Shown one piece after another: positions 13,906-22,117 of a stretch of 23,968 nt of DNA. Below the pieces are notes generated by a model that was not told the DNA's origin, did not search any database, and worked only from the letters and a program-made list of their open reading frames with translations. Where the stretch lies: the NCBI GenBank assembly GCA_016934645.1, contig JAFGSL010000096.1, positions 1 to 23,968 on the forward strand, written 5' to 3'. The stretch comes from Anaerolineae bacterium (GTDB lineage: Bacteria; Chloroflexota; Anaerolineae; B4-G1; SLSP01). Each line of letters opens with the position of its first letter. Within the stretch, counting starts at the first letter, position 1. A program made the translations under genes and the position numbers.

Positions 13906-15549
13906 TTATACGATCGCTAAACGCTTCAATACAGTATACACCGCTATTCCATTTTCCGCCCATCGCCGGACCTTGTCATTCTCATCGGTGAGTGCTCGCT
14001 GCAAGAGTTGCTCCGCGTCGGGGTGATCCGTCCATAGCAGCGCTTTGATCGCGTCTTTTCGCACACGGGGGTTGCGGTCGGTGGTCAATTCGGTCAAACG
14101 CTGATGCGCACGTGGTTCATCGTACCATCCGAGCATCTGTGCGGCGTTGTGTTTGCGGTTGTGTGTAGTGCTCATCGCCAGGACATCGTCCAGTGTCGGC
14201 GTACCGGAGATGCGTTCGAGGATGCTGGCGGCGCGTTTGCGAACGTCGTGGTTCGAATCATCCAACAGCTTTTGGAGATGGGAGATACTTACCTCGCCGA
14301 TACGTTCCAGAGCTTTATCCACCGGTGGGGAAGACCATGGTGCTGTGAACGTTTTGAGTGCCTCAATGAGTGCGGGAATGGACACTTCACCATGCCGGAC
14401 GCAGAAATCGACCAGGCATGCGCCAGTCATGTCGTCATAGGGTAGTGCCAGTAGTGCGGGGAGTGCGTCTAACGATCCTATGCGCGCCAGCGCCTCCGCC
14501 GCGAACCAACGTACATCGGCATCCTCATCTGCCAGGGCTGCGATGAGGGTGGGGGAATCATTTTCGTCTGAGCTGAGCATCAATTTCCAGACAGCAAGCC
14601 GTCGTTCGCGTATGTTGATACAGTTGTCTGAATTTTCTGGTATGCCGTCATTCCGAGCGAAACGAAACGAAGCGGAGTGCATCCGAGGGATCTCTGTGCT
14701 CATTGTCAAGAGATTCCTCGACTCGCTTCTCTCGCTCGGAATGACGGGGGGTGGGTAAAATCGTGCCTGTTCCCCAGACGGCCTCAGCACTTTATCGAGC
14801 AATCCCGCAGCGCACCCGCGCGCCGACTCCGGCACACTGCGCCAGAAATCACGTGGTTGTACCAGGTAAATGCTGGCCTGCCATGGCCTGAACGTCGCCA
14901 ACTCCTCACGCAGCAGCGGAATGTTCACCAATCCTGTGTCCTCGTTGACGCTGTAGGGCATATTCGTGCCCGGTGGACAGTGGCGATTGTGTTCGTTGTA
15001 GTGCTGCCGGGCGCGCTTGTTGAGGAAGACCATTAAACGATGGTAGACGGCTTCGTGCACATCGGTCAACGGCACACCCCGTACCTCGCGCGGGAAGCAC
15101 TCCGCCGGGACGACGAGGTGCAAGCTATGATGCCCCGTGTACTTGAGCCAGTAGGTCACTCCGAAGTGTTCCAGAATGTCCATCACCGGCAGCATCGCCT
15201 CGAAACATTCTTGCCACAGGAAACTGTCCTTTTCGATGACAAAATCATAGCCTCGGAGCGTGTCCTTATTCCACGAATGCGCCGGATTGTGCCGCGCCCA
15301 GTTGATGCGGAAGTACGGGTACTCGGTGCGCTCGGGATATTGCTCCATCAGGTCGAGTGGCTGCATCAACATTGCGCGTAGCTTTGCGGCGTCTTCGATG
15401 TAGACCCAACTCTGTTTGACGTAGCCAGGCACAAAGCTTACGTGCCAGCGCTGCATCGCCTGAAGGATTTCGTTGAGAATCTCTGGTCGTGTGTAGTACG
15501 CGCGAATCTCGCCAATCGCGGGCCTTCGTCCTGGGGTGATGATGCCCAT
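13906..15549 (-). CDS. Primase small subunit-like (AEP) domain with HEAT repeats, divergent short paralog
   Basis: This 547-residue protein has two parts. Residues 1-265 resemble the PriS fold. YFRINWARHNP (79-89) is followed by the motif I equivalent FVIEKD (E106, D108; classical DxD), the motif II equivalent YTGHHSLHLVVP (137-148; classical SGxRGxH) and MPYSVNEDTGLVNIPL (197-212). The last resembles the eukaryotic primase block SPFSVHPKTG...PI, and FRPWQASIYLV follows it. Residues ~315-547 are HEAT repeats. Between them, residues 268-302 come from a palindromic genomic repeat. It shares the start (RRPAIGEIRAYY) and all motifs with the two following paralogs but is more distant and lacks their long middle region. 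AAGAGG lies 7 bases before the ATG. A primase, nucleotidyltransferase or nucleic-acid-binding role is inferred from fold only. No DNA ligase, Ku or helicase gene is nearby. Confidence 0.7.
   Translation of the reverse strand: MGIITPGRRPAIGEIRAYYTRPEILNEILQAMQRWHVSFVPGYVKQSWVYIEDAAKLRAMLMQPLDLMEQYPERTEYPYFRINWARHNPAHSWNKDTLRGYDFVIEKDSFLWQECFEAMLPVMDILEHFGVTYWLKYTGHHSLHLVVPAECFPREVRGVPLTDVHEAVYHRLMVFLNKRARQHYNEHNRHCPPGTNMPYSVNEDTGLVNIPLLREELATFRPWQASIYLVQPRDFWRSVPESARGCAAGLLDKVLRPSGEQARFYPPPVIPSERSESRNLLTMSTEIPRMHSASFRFARNDGIPENSDNCINIRERRLAVWKLMLSSDENDSPTLIAALADEDADVRWFAAEALARIGSLDALPALLALPYDDMTGACLVDFCVRHGEVSIPALIEALKTFTAPWSSPPVDKALERIGEVSISHLQKLLDDSNHDVRKRAASILERISGTPTLDDVLAMSTTHNRKHNAAQMLGWYDEPRAHQRLTELTTDRNPRVRKDAIKALLWTDHPDAEQLLQRALTDENDKVRRWAENGIAVYTVLKRLAIV
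14645..14747. repeat. Palindromic repeat, family B, inside the short primase-like gene
   Basis: Perfect 16-base ends CCGTCATTCCGAGCGA (14645-14660) and TCGCTCGGAATGACGG (14732-14747) bound a 103-base unit, with a second inner imperfect inverted pair (GAGGGATCTCT / AGAGATTCCTC). The minus-strand reading gives IPSERSESRNLL...FRFARNDG, a translation often seen where this common bacterial repeat lies in open frames. It forms the linker between the AEP and HEAT parts of the host protein. Confidence 0.8.
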
Positions 15550-15565
15550 GGGTTTTCCTCTTTTC

Positions 15566-15629
15566 GACAGGATTAGCAGGATGAACAGGATTTTTTCCTA
15601 TTTATCCTGAAAATCCTGTTCATCCTGTC
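15566..15629. repeat. Palindromic repeat, family C (CAGGAT-type), between two primase-like genes
   Basis: GGATGAACAGGATTTT (15579-15594) and its exact complement (15610-15625) form a 16-bp stem with a 15-base loop. Degenerate CAGGAT units repeat on both sides. The stop of the upstream paralog (15598) lies inside it, so the last ~11 codons of that protein (FGQDEQDFQDK) are repeat-derived. The T-rich loop side might also give weak termination or processing between the genes. Confidence 0.7.
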
Positions 15630-18108
15630 CAAAATTCTCCTTCGAGTGCTGCAACACGCGCCGGGCAAGGGTGCGCCGGGGTTTGTCCTCGATGGGATGT
15701 GTTTCCATTGCTTCGCGGAGCGGCTCTTTGGCGGCTTCACCGATGTCCATGAGTGCGTGGGATGCGGCGCGGACGTTTTTGAAGTTGTCATCTTCGAACA
15801 AGCAGCGAATGAACGGCTCTACAAAACGTGAATCCTTGAACGTCGCCAAGGCACGCACGGCTCCCCGCCGCGTGAGTGGGTTTTTCGAAGTCAGGGCATC
15901 GAGCAGTACTCGGATGGCGTCTTCTCCACCGATGCGCGCCAGTTCGAGCGCGATGGAGATTCCTGCATCGCCTCGCGCCGCGTTGAGCCGGGCTGCCAGT
16001 GCGGGAACACTGCGGTCATCGCCGAGTTCGCGCAGAAATTCGACGGCTTGTACGCGCTGTGGCCCATCGACCGCCAACCACGTTGCCAGAATCTCGCGCC
16101 CGCGCGGGTCGCCTTGCCGGGCGATGCCGAAAGCGGCAGCGGGATTGCGTTCCGCCAGCGCCAGTGTCTGCATAGCCTGTCGGCCTTCCGTTCCTAGCTT
16201 CTCCAGGTTCTCCACCGCCACCAGCGCGTTATTCCACGCCGCTTCACGCAGAATGTGTGTGATGGTTTCGATATCGTTGGTTTTAGCTATTCCTTGCAAC
16301 GATTTGAGGGCCTGGCGACGTGTCTGTGCATTGCTGTCGGTCAGTGCCTCGAGAATGATGGCCCGGATTGGCTCCGGCGCGTCCAGTTTTGCGCCGATGT
16401 TCCCCAGGCAGAGGATGGCCTGCCGTCGTAGCGGTGCTTGATCGCTCTGCGCAGCTTCCATCAGCGCAGGAATGGCTGGTTGGCCGATGCGGACGAGGGA
16501 AGCGACGGCTTTTTGCCGCACGGCCTTGTCGTCGTCGGCGAGGATTTGTACCAGCAGATCGATCGCGCGTACGTCATCCAATGCGCTGAGGGCGATGACG
16601 ACGTCACGCCGGAAAAGTTGCTGGGGACTACCGACCGCCAAAAGCAGCAAAATCATGACGTCAGGTCCCAATGCAGCGATCTGACGCGCAATGCGCGCGC
16701 TCTCCTTCCGCTGCCAGTGCCCCATCTGGCGCATCAAATCCAGCGCCGCGAGTTGTCGTTGGTGCGCAGGAGCAAGCGTTTTTGCCTGCCGCAGCGGGGC
16801 GACGAGTTGATCCGCATGCGTCCAATTGCCTGCCAACGCCCCTGCCAGGCACGCGGAAAGGATACGCAGCGTGTGGGATGTGGCTGTGTTTGAGGTCAGA
16901 GCATCGAAGACTTTTTTGCGTAAGCTGTCGTTATGCGCGAGCAAATGGGCAATCCTGGGTCCTTCGCCTGCATAGTTGTGGAGGTTGTCCAACATTTCGA
17001 TCAAGTGGGGTAGGATGTCGTCCGCGAAGTGCACCAACACATCAAAGGCAGAAGCTCGCACGTATTCCTCATCCTGGGCCATCAATGCCTGCATCCCTTG
17101 GTGCGTTAGGTGTGTGCCGTGCAGCAGATAGGCTTCGAGCGCCAACCAACATGTGTCTGGACTGGCCTCTTCTAGCGTTCGCAGGAGGTCCGGTTCGGTG
17201 AGTGCCTGTGCTCCCACAAGTTGCAGCCAGACAGGTGGTGCGTTATCCTGGAAACGGTCCAGGCGTGTTTGGTATGCCTTTAGGATATGCTCAACATCTG
17301 GGACCAGGAAGGTGCTGCCCAGGATGCCGGGGTCCTGCGTTTGCATTGCTGCGACGAAGGCCTCCATCGCCGCTTGATGACTTGCTGTCAGCAGCTCGAA
17401 GCAAAGGTCGGGTTGGATGTCCACCAGATGCAGGTTGGCCTGCCACGGGCGGAATGTGGAGAGTGTGCCGCGTGCGATGGGCAGACAGACGAGGCCGGTG
17501 TCTTCGTTGAGACTGTAGGGCATCCGCGTGATTTTGGAAAGCACGTGTGCCTGGAGGCTCCCCCAAGTTTTCAGATGTTTTGCCAATCTTTTTGCACCGT
17601 TGCCGCGATAGCCTGCGGGCAAAACCTCCACGGGGATGATGAGGTGTAGGCTGCGATGGCCGCTGAATTTGTGGCGGTAGGGGACACCATACTCGTCCAA
17701 CAGCGCGAGGATGCTGCCGATGTCGCGGAATGATTCGTGCCAGGTAGGTAAATCGGCCTCGATGATGCAATCCGGGATGTGGACGTACATTGTGTTGCCC
17801 TGGGCATCGACCCGTGCGATGGCTTTGCGGACGGTTTGGTGGAACGCCGGATAAAAGGGCGGACGTTCATCCAGCCCCACGTCCGGCAGTGCCTGGGTGA
17901 TGCGTCGTTCGATGAAAACGCGTAAGTCGTGGATAGTGTCTGCCTTTGCCTCATCGTCCTCCCAGCGGATTTCCCAGTGTTTCTTTTCTGGAATCACGAT
18001 GGCGACGCGATAACTTTGACGTAGCACTAATAAAAAGTTCAGGAAGTCCTCGCGGGAGTAGTAGGCGAGAACCTCGCCAAGCGTTGGATTTCGTCCTGCT
18101 GTTATCAT
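15598..18108 (-). CDS. Primase small subunit-like (AEP) domain with long HEAT-repeat region, paralog 2
   Basis: An 836-residue protein. Residues ~1-232 form the PriS-like domain: NPTLGEVLAYYSREDFLNFL at the start, then CIIEADLPTW (E117, D119, motif I position), KFSGHRSLHLIIP (147-159, motif II), RMPYSLNEDTGLVCLPI (195-211) and FRPWQANLHLVDI. From about 290 to 825 it is helical, with clear HEAT/PBS-lyase-type repeats from ~500 (RAIDLLVQILADDDKAVRQKA and similar). It aligns end to end with the 817-residue paralog encoded upstream, including the non-HEAT middle part. AEP enzymes make primers or extend DNA with nucleotides. Here the first catalytic Asp is Glu and the third acid is not evident, so activity cannot be assumed. 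The C-terminal residues are read from a CAGGAT-type repeat. AGAAG precedes the ATG. The upstream gap is 121 bases and carries a hairpin. Confidence 0.75.
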   Translation of the reverse strand: MITAGRNPTLGEVLAYYSREDFLNFLLVLRQSYRVAIVIPEKKHWEIRWEDDEAKADTIHDLRVFIERRITQALPDVGLDERPPFYPAFHQTVRKAIARVDAQGNTMYVHIPDCIIEADLPTWHESFRDIGSILALLDEYGVPYRHKFSGHRSLHLIIPVEVLPAGYRGNGAKRLAKHLKTWGSLQAHVLSKITRMPYSLNEDTGLVCLPIARGTLSTFRPWQANLHLVDIQPDLCFELLTASHQAAMEAFVAAMQTQDPGILGSTFLVPDVEHILKAYQTRLDRFQDNAPPVWLQLVGAQALTEPDLLRTLEEASPDTCWLALEAYLLHGTHLTHQGMQALMAQDEEYVRASAFDVLVHFADDILPHLIEMLDNLHNYAGEGPRIAHLLAHNDSLRKKVFDALTSNTATSHTLRILSACLAGALAGNWTHADQLVAPLRQAKTLAPAHQRQLAALDLMRQMGHWQRKESARIARQIAALGPDVMILLLLAVGSPQQLFRRDVVIALSALDDVRAIDLLVQILADDDKAVRQKAVASLVRIGQPAIPALMEAAQSDQAPLRRQAILCLGNIGAKLDAPEPIRAIILEALTDSNAQTRRQALKSLQGIAKTNDIETITHILREAAWNNALVAVENLEKLGTEGRQAMQTLALAERNPAAAFGIARQGDPRGREILATWLAVDGPQRVQAVEFLRELGDDRSVPALAARLNAARGDAGISIALELARIGGEDAIRVLLDALTSKNPLTRRGAVRALATFKDSRFVEPFIRCLFEDDNFKNVRAASHALMDIGEAAKEPLREAMETHPIEDKPRRTLARRVLQHSKENFGQDEQDFQDK

Positions 18109-18176
18109 TTCTTCTTTATACTCCTTCGCGTAGTCAAAAAGAAGAGGAAGCGGTTGTTCATCCTTTTACTCGAAAG

Positions 18177-18208
18177 AAAAAAGGCTATGCGAAATGCCGC
18201 AGCATTTC
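18177..18208 (-). terminator. Weak hairpin plus T-run in the gap between primase-like paralogs
   Basis: On the minus strand a 7-bp stem (GAAATGC / GCATTTC, loop TGCG) is followed 8 bases later by six T. The distance is too long for a standard intrinsic terminator, so partial termination or attenuation between the two paralogs is only a possibility. Confidence 0.3.
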
Positions 18209-18229
18209 ACTTGTTTGGTCTGTTACCGG

Positions 18230-20683
18230 TCAACTTCCCTCTACGCCCAATCGTTTCAGTGTGTGCCGGATGCGGTTACGAAGTTGGCGGGCTTCGATCG
18301 TGTCTTCCGCCAGCTTGGCTTGCAGCGGCGCGATGGATGCTTCACCGATGGTGACCAGCGCGTCCGCTGCTTCGCTGCGAGTTTTGCTGTCCTTGTCACC
18401 TAAACATTGGATGAGATGCGGGATAGCACGCGGATCTTTGGCGATGCCCAGACCGCGCACCGCGCCGCGATGGGTGAATTTATGTTCCCGGTCGAGGACT
18501 GCGATAAGGCCATCCACCGCCTCTGGGGTGCCAATCTCGCCCAATTTGTGGGCGTACCACATCGTCCGCCAATGGGTAAGTGTCTGCAACTGCTCTGCCA
18601 GATAAGGAACGCAGCGTGGATCGAGGAGTTTGGCTAACAGTCCCATTGCGGACTCGCGTTTGATTGCGTCCTCGTCATCGAGCAGTTCGACTAGGATGTC
18701 GCCACCGCGCACATCACCTTGGGTCGCGATGTAGTAAGCAGCCGCAAACGCATGTTCCTCCAACGCCAGCTTCTCCAACACCTTGAGGCCGGTGTCGCCA
18801 AGGGCGGCGAGTACTTCTGTGGCGTGCTGTGCGTTTTCCCACGCGGTAGCCTCGCGGATAAATTGCACAATCTGCCCCAGATCGTTTTCTTCGATGATAT
18901 CTGTCAGTGCGCGGATGGCCTGGCGGCGTACTCTTTCATCGCCGTCGTTGAGCATTTGCATGACGGTGGGTTTGATGCGCTCAGCCAAGTTGGCATTTTT
19001 GCTGATGTGACCCAGACAGAGCGTAGCGTGTTTGCGCACTTGGACTTGATCGCTGGCAAGAGCCTCAATGAGCGCATCCACGGCTGGTTCGCTGATGCGG
19101 GTGAGCGCCGTGACGGCCTTACGGCGCACCCGTGAGTAGTCATCGCCCAATGCGGTAACGAGCAAATCGACGCTGCGCGGGTCAGCCAGTTCCGTCAGCG
19201 CGTCGACAAGGTCGCGGCGTAGGTAGCGGTTGGGGCTTCCTGCTGCCAGTAACACCAGATCGACGATATCTGATCCCAACGCCGCCAGTTTCTGCGCCTG
19301 AATCGCGCCATCGTGACGGCTCCATGTGCCCATCGCGCGCATGAGTTCGAGCGCCTGCATTTGAACGCGGTGCTTGTCCGTCAAATCGGCGGCGCCTTGC
19401 AGCGGTGCAAGGATGCGGAGCGCACCGTTCCAGTCACTTGCCATCGCCCCTGCCAGGCACGCGGAGATAAGAAGCGCGTCGTAGGATGCGCCGGTTTGGG
19501 CGACGAGGGCGTCGAGTATCTTTTGTCGTAGACTTTCGCTTTGCGTGAGCAAATAGGCAGCCTGCGCGCCAACGATCGAATACGTATTCAGGTTCTCCAT
19601 TATCTGCACGAGTGTAGGTAAGACGGCGTCTTCGAACCGCAGCAGCACATCCACCGCAGAGACGCGCGCATACTCCTCATCCTCGGCCAGCAATTTGTGG
19701 ATGGCGGTTTGCGAGAGATCGGTACCGCGCAGAAGATAGACTTCCAGTGCCAACCAGCGCGTGTCGGGGTCAGCGGTGTCAAGGCTTTCCAGCAAGCTTT
19801 GTTCAGGCAACGTGTTCTCGGTTGTAAAAGGTAGCCACTCCCTAGCATTGGCATGTCGCCGGACTTTTCGGGCGATGTGAACCGTATCAGGGATGAAGTA
19901 GGCTGCATTGACGCTCGGTTCCTGATCTTGGGTTGCGTCAAGGAAGGCAGATAGGTTTGCCGCGTTCGTTTCACTCAAATCCTCGTACCAGGTGTCATCG
20001 CATATTTCGACCAGGTGCGGGTTCGCCATCCACGGGCGGAACGCCGCCAGTTCCCCGCGCGCGATGGGCAGACAAACAAGGCCGGTATCCTCGTTGAGGC
20101 TGTAGGGCATCCGCGTGATTTGGGGCAGGGGATGTGCGTGGGCGCCGCCCCAGCTTATGATGTGGTTGGCAAGCTTCTGGGTGCTTTTGCCGCGATAGCC
20201 CTGCGGGACGATATCGGCAGGGATGACGATGTGCAGGCTGCGATGACCGCTGAACTTGTGCCGGTAGCGCACATTGTACTGTTCCATTAACGTGACTGCC
20301 GCACCGACGTCGCGGAACGAGTCGCGCCACGTCGGCAGGTCAGTCTCGAAGACGCAGTCCCTTTGATCATTCTTGCGCAAGCCCACCGATCGGTGGGCCA
20401 CCGATTGGTGGAATGAGGGATAATACTCCGGGCGCTGATCCAGTGCCACATCGGGTAAGCTTGTGGTGATCTTATCGACGATGTAACGGCGCAGCGCATC
20501 GAGACTATCCGCCTTGGCTTCATCGTGCTCCCAATTCGGTTCCCAGTGCATCGTTTTTGAGATGACGGTCACGATGCGATAGCGTGAAAGCGTCTGGAGC
20601 ATAAAGGTCAAGAAATCCTCGCGCGTGTAGTAATCGAGCACTTCGCCGAGGGTGGGATTCCGTCCGGTCGTTATAGCTTTCAT
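18230..20683 (-). CDS. Primase small subunit-like (AEP) domain with long HEAT-repeat region, paralog 3
   Basis: A 817-residue protein, first of the triplet in transcription order. The PriS-like domain (1-225) shows GRNPTLGEVLDYYTREDFL, CVFETDLPTWRDSF (E113, D115), KFSGHRSLHIVIP (143-155), RMPYSLNEDTGLVCLPI (191-207) and FRPWMANPHLVEI. HEAT repeats fill most of the remainder, for example RSVDLLVTALGDDYSRVRRK and AVDALIEALASDQVQVRKHA. In paralogs 2 and 3 the motifs are nearly identical, while the linkers differ, so the motif residues are under constraint. The start at 20683 is chosen because AAGGAGA lies 6 bases upstream and the alignment with both paralogs begins there; a 12-residue upstream extension is possible in frame but unsupported. 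It follows the GNAT gene by 83 bases. The function is unknown; a nucleic-acid or nucleotide-handling scaffold is inferred. Confidence 0.75.
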   Translation of the reverse strand: MKAITTGRNPTLGEVLDYYTREDFLTFMLQTLSRYRIVTVISKTMHWEPNWEHDEAKADSLDALRRYIVDKITTSLPDVALDQRPEYYPSFHQSVAHRSVGLRKNDQRDCVFETDLPTWRDSFRDVGAAVTLMEQYNVRYRHKFSGHRSLHIVIPADIVPQGYRGKSTQKLANHIISWGGAHAHPLPQITRMPYSLNEDTGLVCLPIARGELAAFRPWMANPHLVEICDDTWYEDLSETNAANLSAFLDATQDQEPSVNAAYFIPDTVHIARKVRRHANAREWLPFTTENTLPEQSLLESLDTADPDTRWLALEVYLLRGTDLSQTAIHKLLAEDEEYARVSAVDVLLRFEDAVLPTLVQIMENLNTYSIVGAQAAYLLTQSESLRQKILDALVAQTGASYDALLISACLAGAMASDWNGALRILAPLQGAADLTDKHRVQMQALELMRAMGTWSRHDGAIQAQKLAALGSDIVDLVLLAAGSPNRYLRRDLVDALTELADPRSVDLLVTALGDDYSRVRRKAVTALTRISEPAVDALIEALASDQVQVRKHATLCLGHISKNANLAERIKPTVMQMLNDGDERVRRQAIRALTDIIEENDLGQIVQFIREATAWENAQHATEVLAALGDTGLKVLEKLALEEHAFAAAYYIATQGDVRGGDILVELLDDEDAIKRESAMGLLAKLLDPRCVPYLAEQLQTLTHWRTMWYAHKLGEIGTPEAVDGLIAVLDREHKFTHRGAVRGLGIAKDPRAIPHLIQCLGDKDSKTRSEAADALVTIGEASIAPLQAKLAEDTIEARQLRNRIRHTLKRLGVEGS

Positions 20684-20689
20684 TGGATG

Positions 20690-20696
20690 TCTCCTT
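20690..20696 (-). promoter_or_regulatory. Ribosome binding site fixing the paralog 3 start
   Basis: AAGGAGA on the minus strand lies 6 bases before the ATG at 20683. The in-frame upstream start at 20719 has no such site and is not shared by the paralogs. Confidence 0.7.
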
Positions 20697-20766
20697 GTAA
20701 TGCAGCCTTCAGCCTTCAACGATCAGCCTAGGCCATTCAAGTTACTGGCGGTTGGTAGCCGATATT

Positions 20767-21270
20767 TTACTTTTCCAATACCTTGGTGAAATGGATGATC
20801 AAATCGTTGTCGAAGGGATAGGTTTGCCCTTCTTCGACGAGAACACCGTCATAGTGGACGCCGTGACCGTCAAGAATGTAGCCGAGTTTCGAATACAAGC
20901 GCTGCGCGGCATTGTAGCCTGGATGCAGCCCCACGCCGATGCCGATGTAGCCACAGCGCGTAGCGGCGGTTGCTTCGCAGCGCTGGATCAGTTGGGTGCC
21001 GATGCCTCGCTTTCTATAAGTGGGCAGGACGTTGAGGTCTTGAATTTCCGGGATGTCCGCTTCCTTGAAATGCACATAGTCTGGTTGCCATGCAAGTTTG
21101 GCGTGACCGACGTAGTGGTCGCCATCAAGCGCCACGTAAAGAACCAATTCATTGCGGTCTTGTTGTTCCAAACATGCCGCGAAGTAGCCATCCGGCTTTG
21201 ACCAACCAATTTGCTCGAATTCAGCCTGGCAGATATCGACTAGTGTTACATTCAGTTCAACGACTTGCAT
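20767..21270 (-). CDS. GNAT-family N-acetyltransferase
   Basis: A 167-residue single-domain acetyl-CoA-dependent acetyltransferase. The acetyl-CoA pyrophosphate loop is in LNVLPTYRKRGIGTQLI (79-95, with RKRGIG at 86-91). The C-terminal helix and strand GYNAAQRLYSKLGY (118-131) carry the usual Tyr (Y126) that acts as general acid. Strand 4 before the loop (EADIPEIQDL) is typical too. The substrate, whether a small amine or a protein N-terminus, cannot be deduced. It starts 14 bases after the methyltransferase stop, so the two are probably co-transcribed. The start at 21270 has only a weak GGGA site about 10 bases upstream, but the GNAT strand 1 begins directly there. Confidence 0.85.
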   Translation of the reverse strand: MQVVELNVTLVDICQAEFEQIGWSKPDGYFAACLEQQDRNELVLYVALDGDHYVGHAKLAWQPDYVHFKEADIPEIQDLNVLPTYRKRGIGTQLIQRCEATAATRCGYIGIGVGLHPGYNAAQRLYSKLGYILDGHGVHYDGVLVEEGQTYPFDNDLIIHFTKVLEK

Positions 21271-21284
21271 TGTATTGAGTCCCT

Positions 21285-22094
21285 TCAGTTATGTTGATGT
21301 TCGGCTTTTTGTGCACAGACGGTGAGCCACACCGGCAATCCCGCTCTGGGATTGTTGTGCCAGTCCATCAATGCGGAATTCGTCCCCGGTTCGTAGGAAT
21401 GCCCCTCCCAAAATCGCGCATCTTTGGCCGGAGATTCGACAATCCGCTTCAGCGTCAGGCCAGCATCGGCAAGCGGATTGAAGAGATCCGCCAGTGTCCA
21501 ATTAAACTCAAAGGTGCTGCCGGCATCATCCTGGAAAGGGCCGGTATCCCAATACGGCTTTTCAATTTGGATGGGGTTTACCTGGTCGCGCCAGAGTCGT
21601 TGGAACAGGTGGATGTCGTAGAAAGTGTAGAAGCCGCCAGGCTTTAGGATGCGCCACACCTCGGAGAACACGCGTGCGGGCCGCGCAATCCAGACGAAAA
21701 AGCCGTTAGTTGAGCAGACCAGGTCAAAGGCTTCGCTTGGCAGTGGTGCCAAATCCGCCGCATCTGCTCTCACGAAATCTATGTCGAGATCAAGAGACTG
21801 GGCATGTTCTTGCGCAATATCCAGTTGGCGCTGCGAGATGTCCGTGGATGTGACATGCGCCCCAAGTCCCGCCAGGGCGAACGCTGCGTAGTTATCGCCG
21901 CTGCCGATGACGCAGACGCGCTTACCTGTCAGATCGCCGCAGAACGTTTTGATCGTATCCAACGCGCCACCCTCGAAAGCTAGCTCGGGTTCGGCAGGGC
22001 AGCGCTGCCACAGGCTATCTCGTTCGCGCAATGCTTTCCAATCCGATGATAGCGTATCCCAATAACGTCTGTTAGCTTCATGCATAGATGTCAT
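21285..22094 (-). CDS. Class I SAM-dependent methyltransferase
   Basis: A 269-residue Rossmann-fold methyltransferase. The SAM-binding glycine loop is VCVIGSGDNYAAFALAGLG (60-78), where class I enzymes have GxGxG-like sequence. The acidic residue after strand 2 is D85 in TSTDIS, and the adenine-binding aspartate is D111 in RADAADL. FDLVCSTNGFF (123-133) and LKPGGFYTFYD (150-160) are the later strand motifs. The N-terminal helix contains NRRYWDTLSSDW, common in small-molecule methyltransferases of the methyltransf_11/25 type. The substrate is unknown. An alternative start three codons downstream (M4) is equally plausible. It lies 23 bases after the ABC transporter stop and 14 before the GNAT start. 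With those genes it could form a small export-and-modification module, which is an inference. Confidence 0.85.
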   Translation of the reverse strand: MTSMHEANRRYWDTLSSDWKALRERDSLWQRCPAEPELAFEGGALDTIKTFCGDLTGKRVCVIGSGDNYAAFALAGLGAHVTSTDISQRQLDIAQEHAQSLDLDIDFVRADAADLAPLPSEAFDLVCSTNGFFVWIARPARVFSEVWRILKPGGFYTFYDIHLFQRLWRDQVNPIQIEKPYWDTGPFQDDAGSTFEFNWTLADLFNPLADAGLTLKRIVESPAKDARFWEGHSYEPGTNSALMDWHNNPRAGLPVWLTVCAQKAEHQHN

Positions 22095-22117
22095 GTTGTC
22101 AAATCCTTAAAATTCGT

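Noticed and set aside
15566..15629. CAGGAT palindrome as a CRISPR repeat or an intrinsic terminator
   Set aside because: There are no regularly spaced repeats with unique spacers. The stem is followed by sequence without a T-run in the transcription direction, and it overlaps the coding end.
13906..20683. Primase-like genes as a LigD/Ku end-joining system or a CRISPR-linked PrimPol
   Set aside because: There is no ligase, nuclease or Ku domain, no cas gene and no CRISPR array in the window, and the motifs are closer to PriS than to the LigD polymerase domain.
20684..20719. Upstream in-frame start for paralog 3
   Set aside because: The extra 12 residues are absent from both paralogs, and the only strong ribosome site points to 20683.
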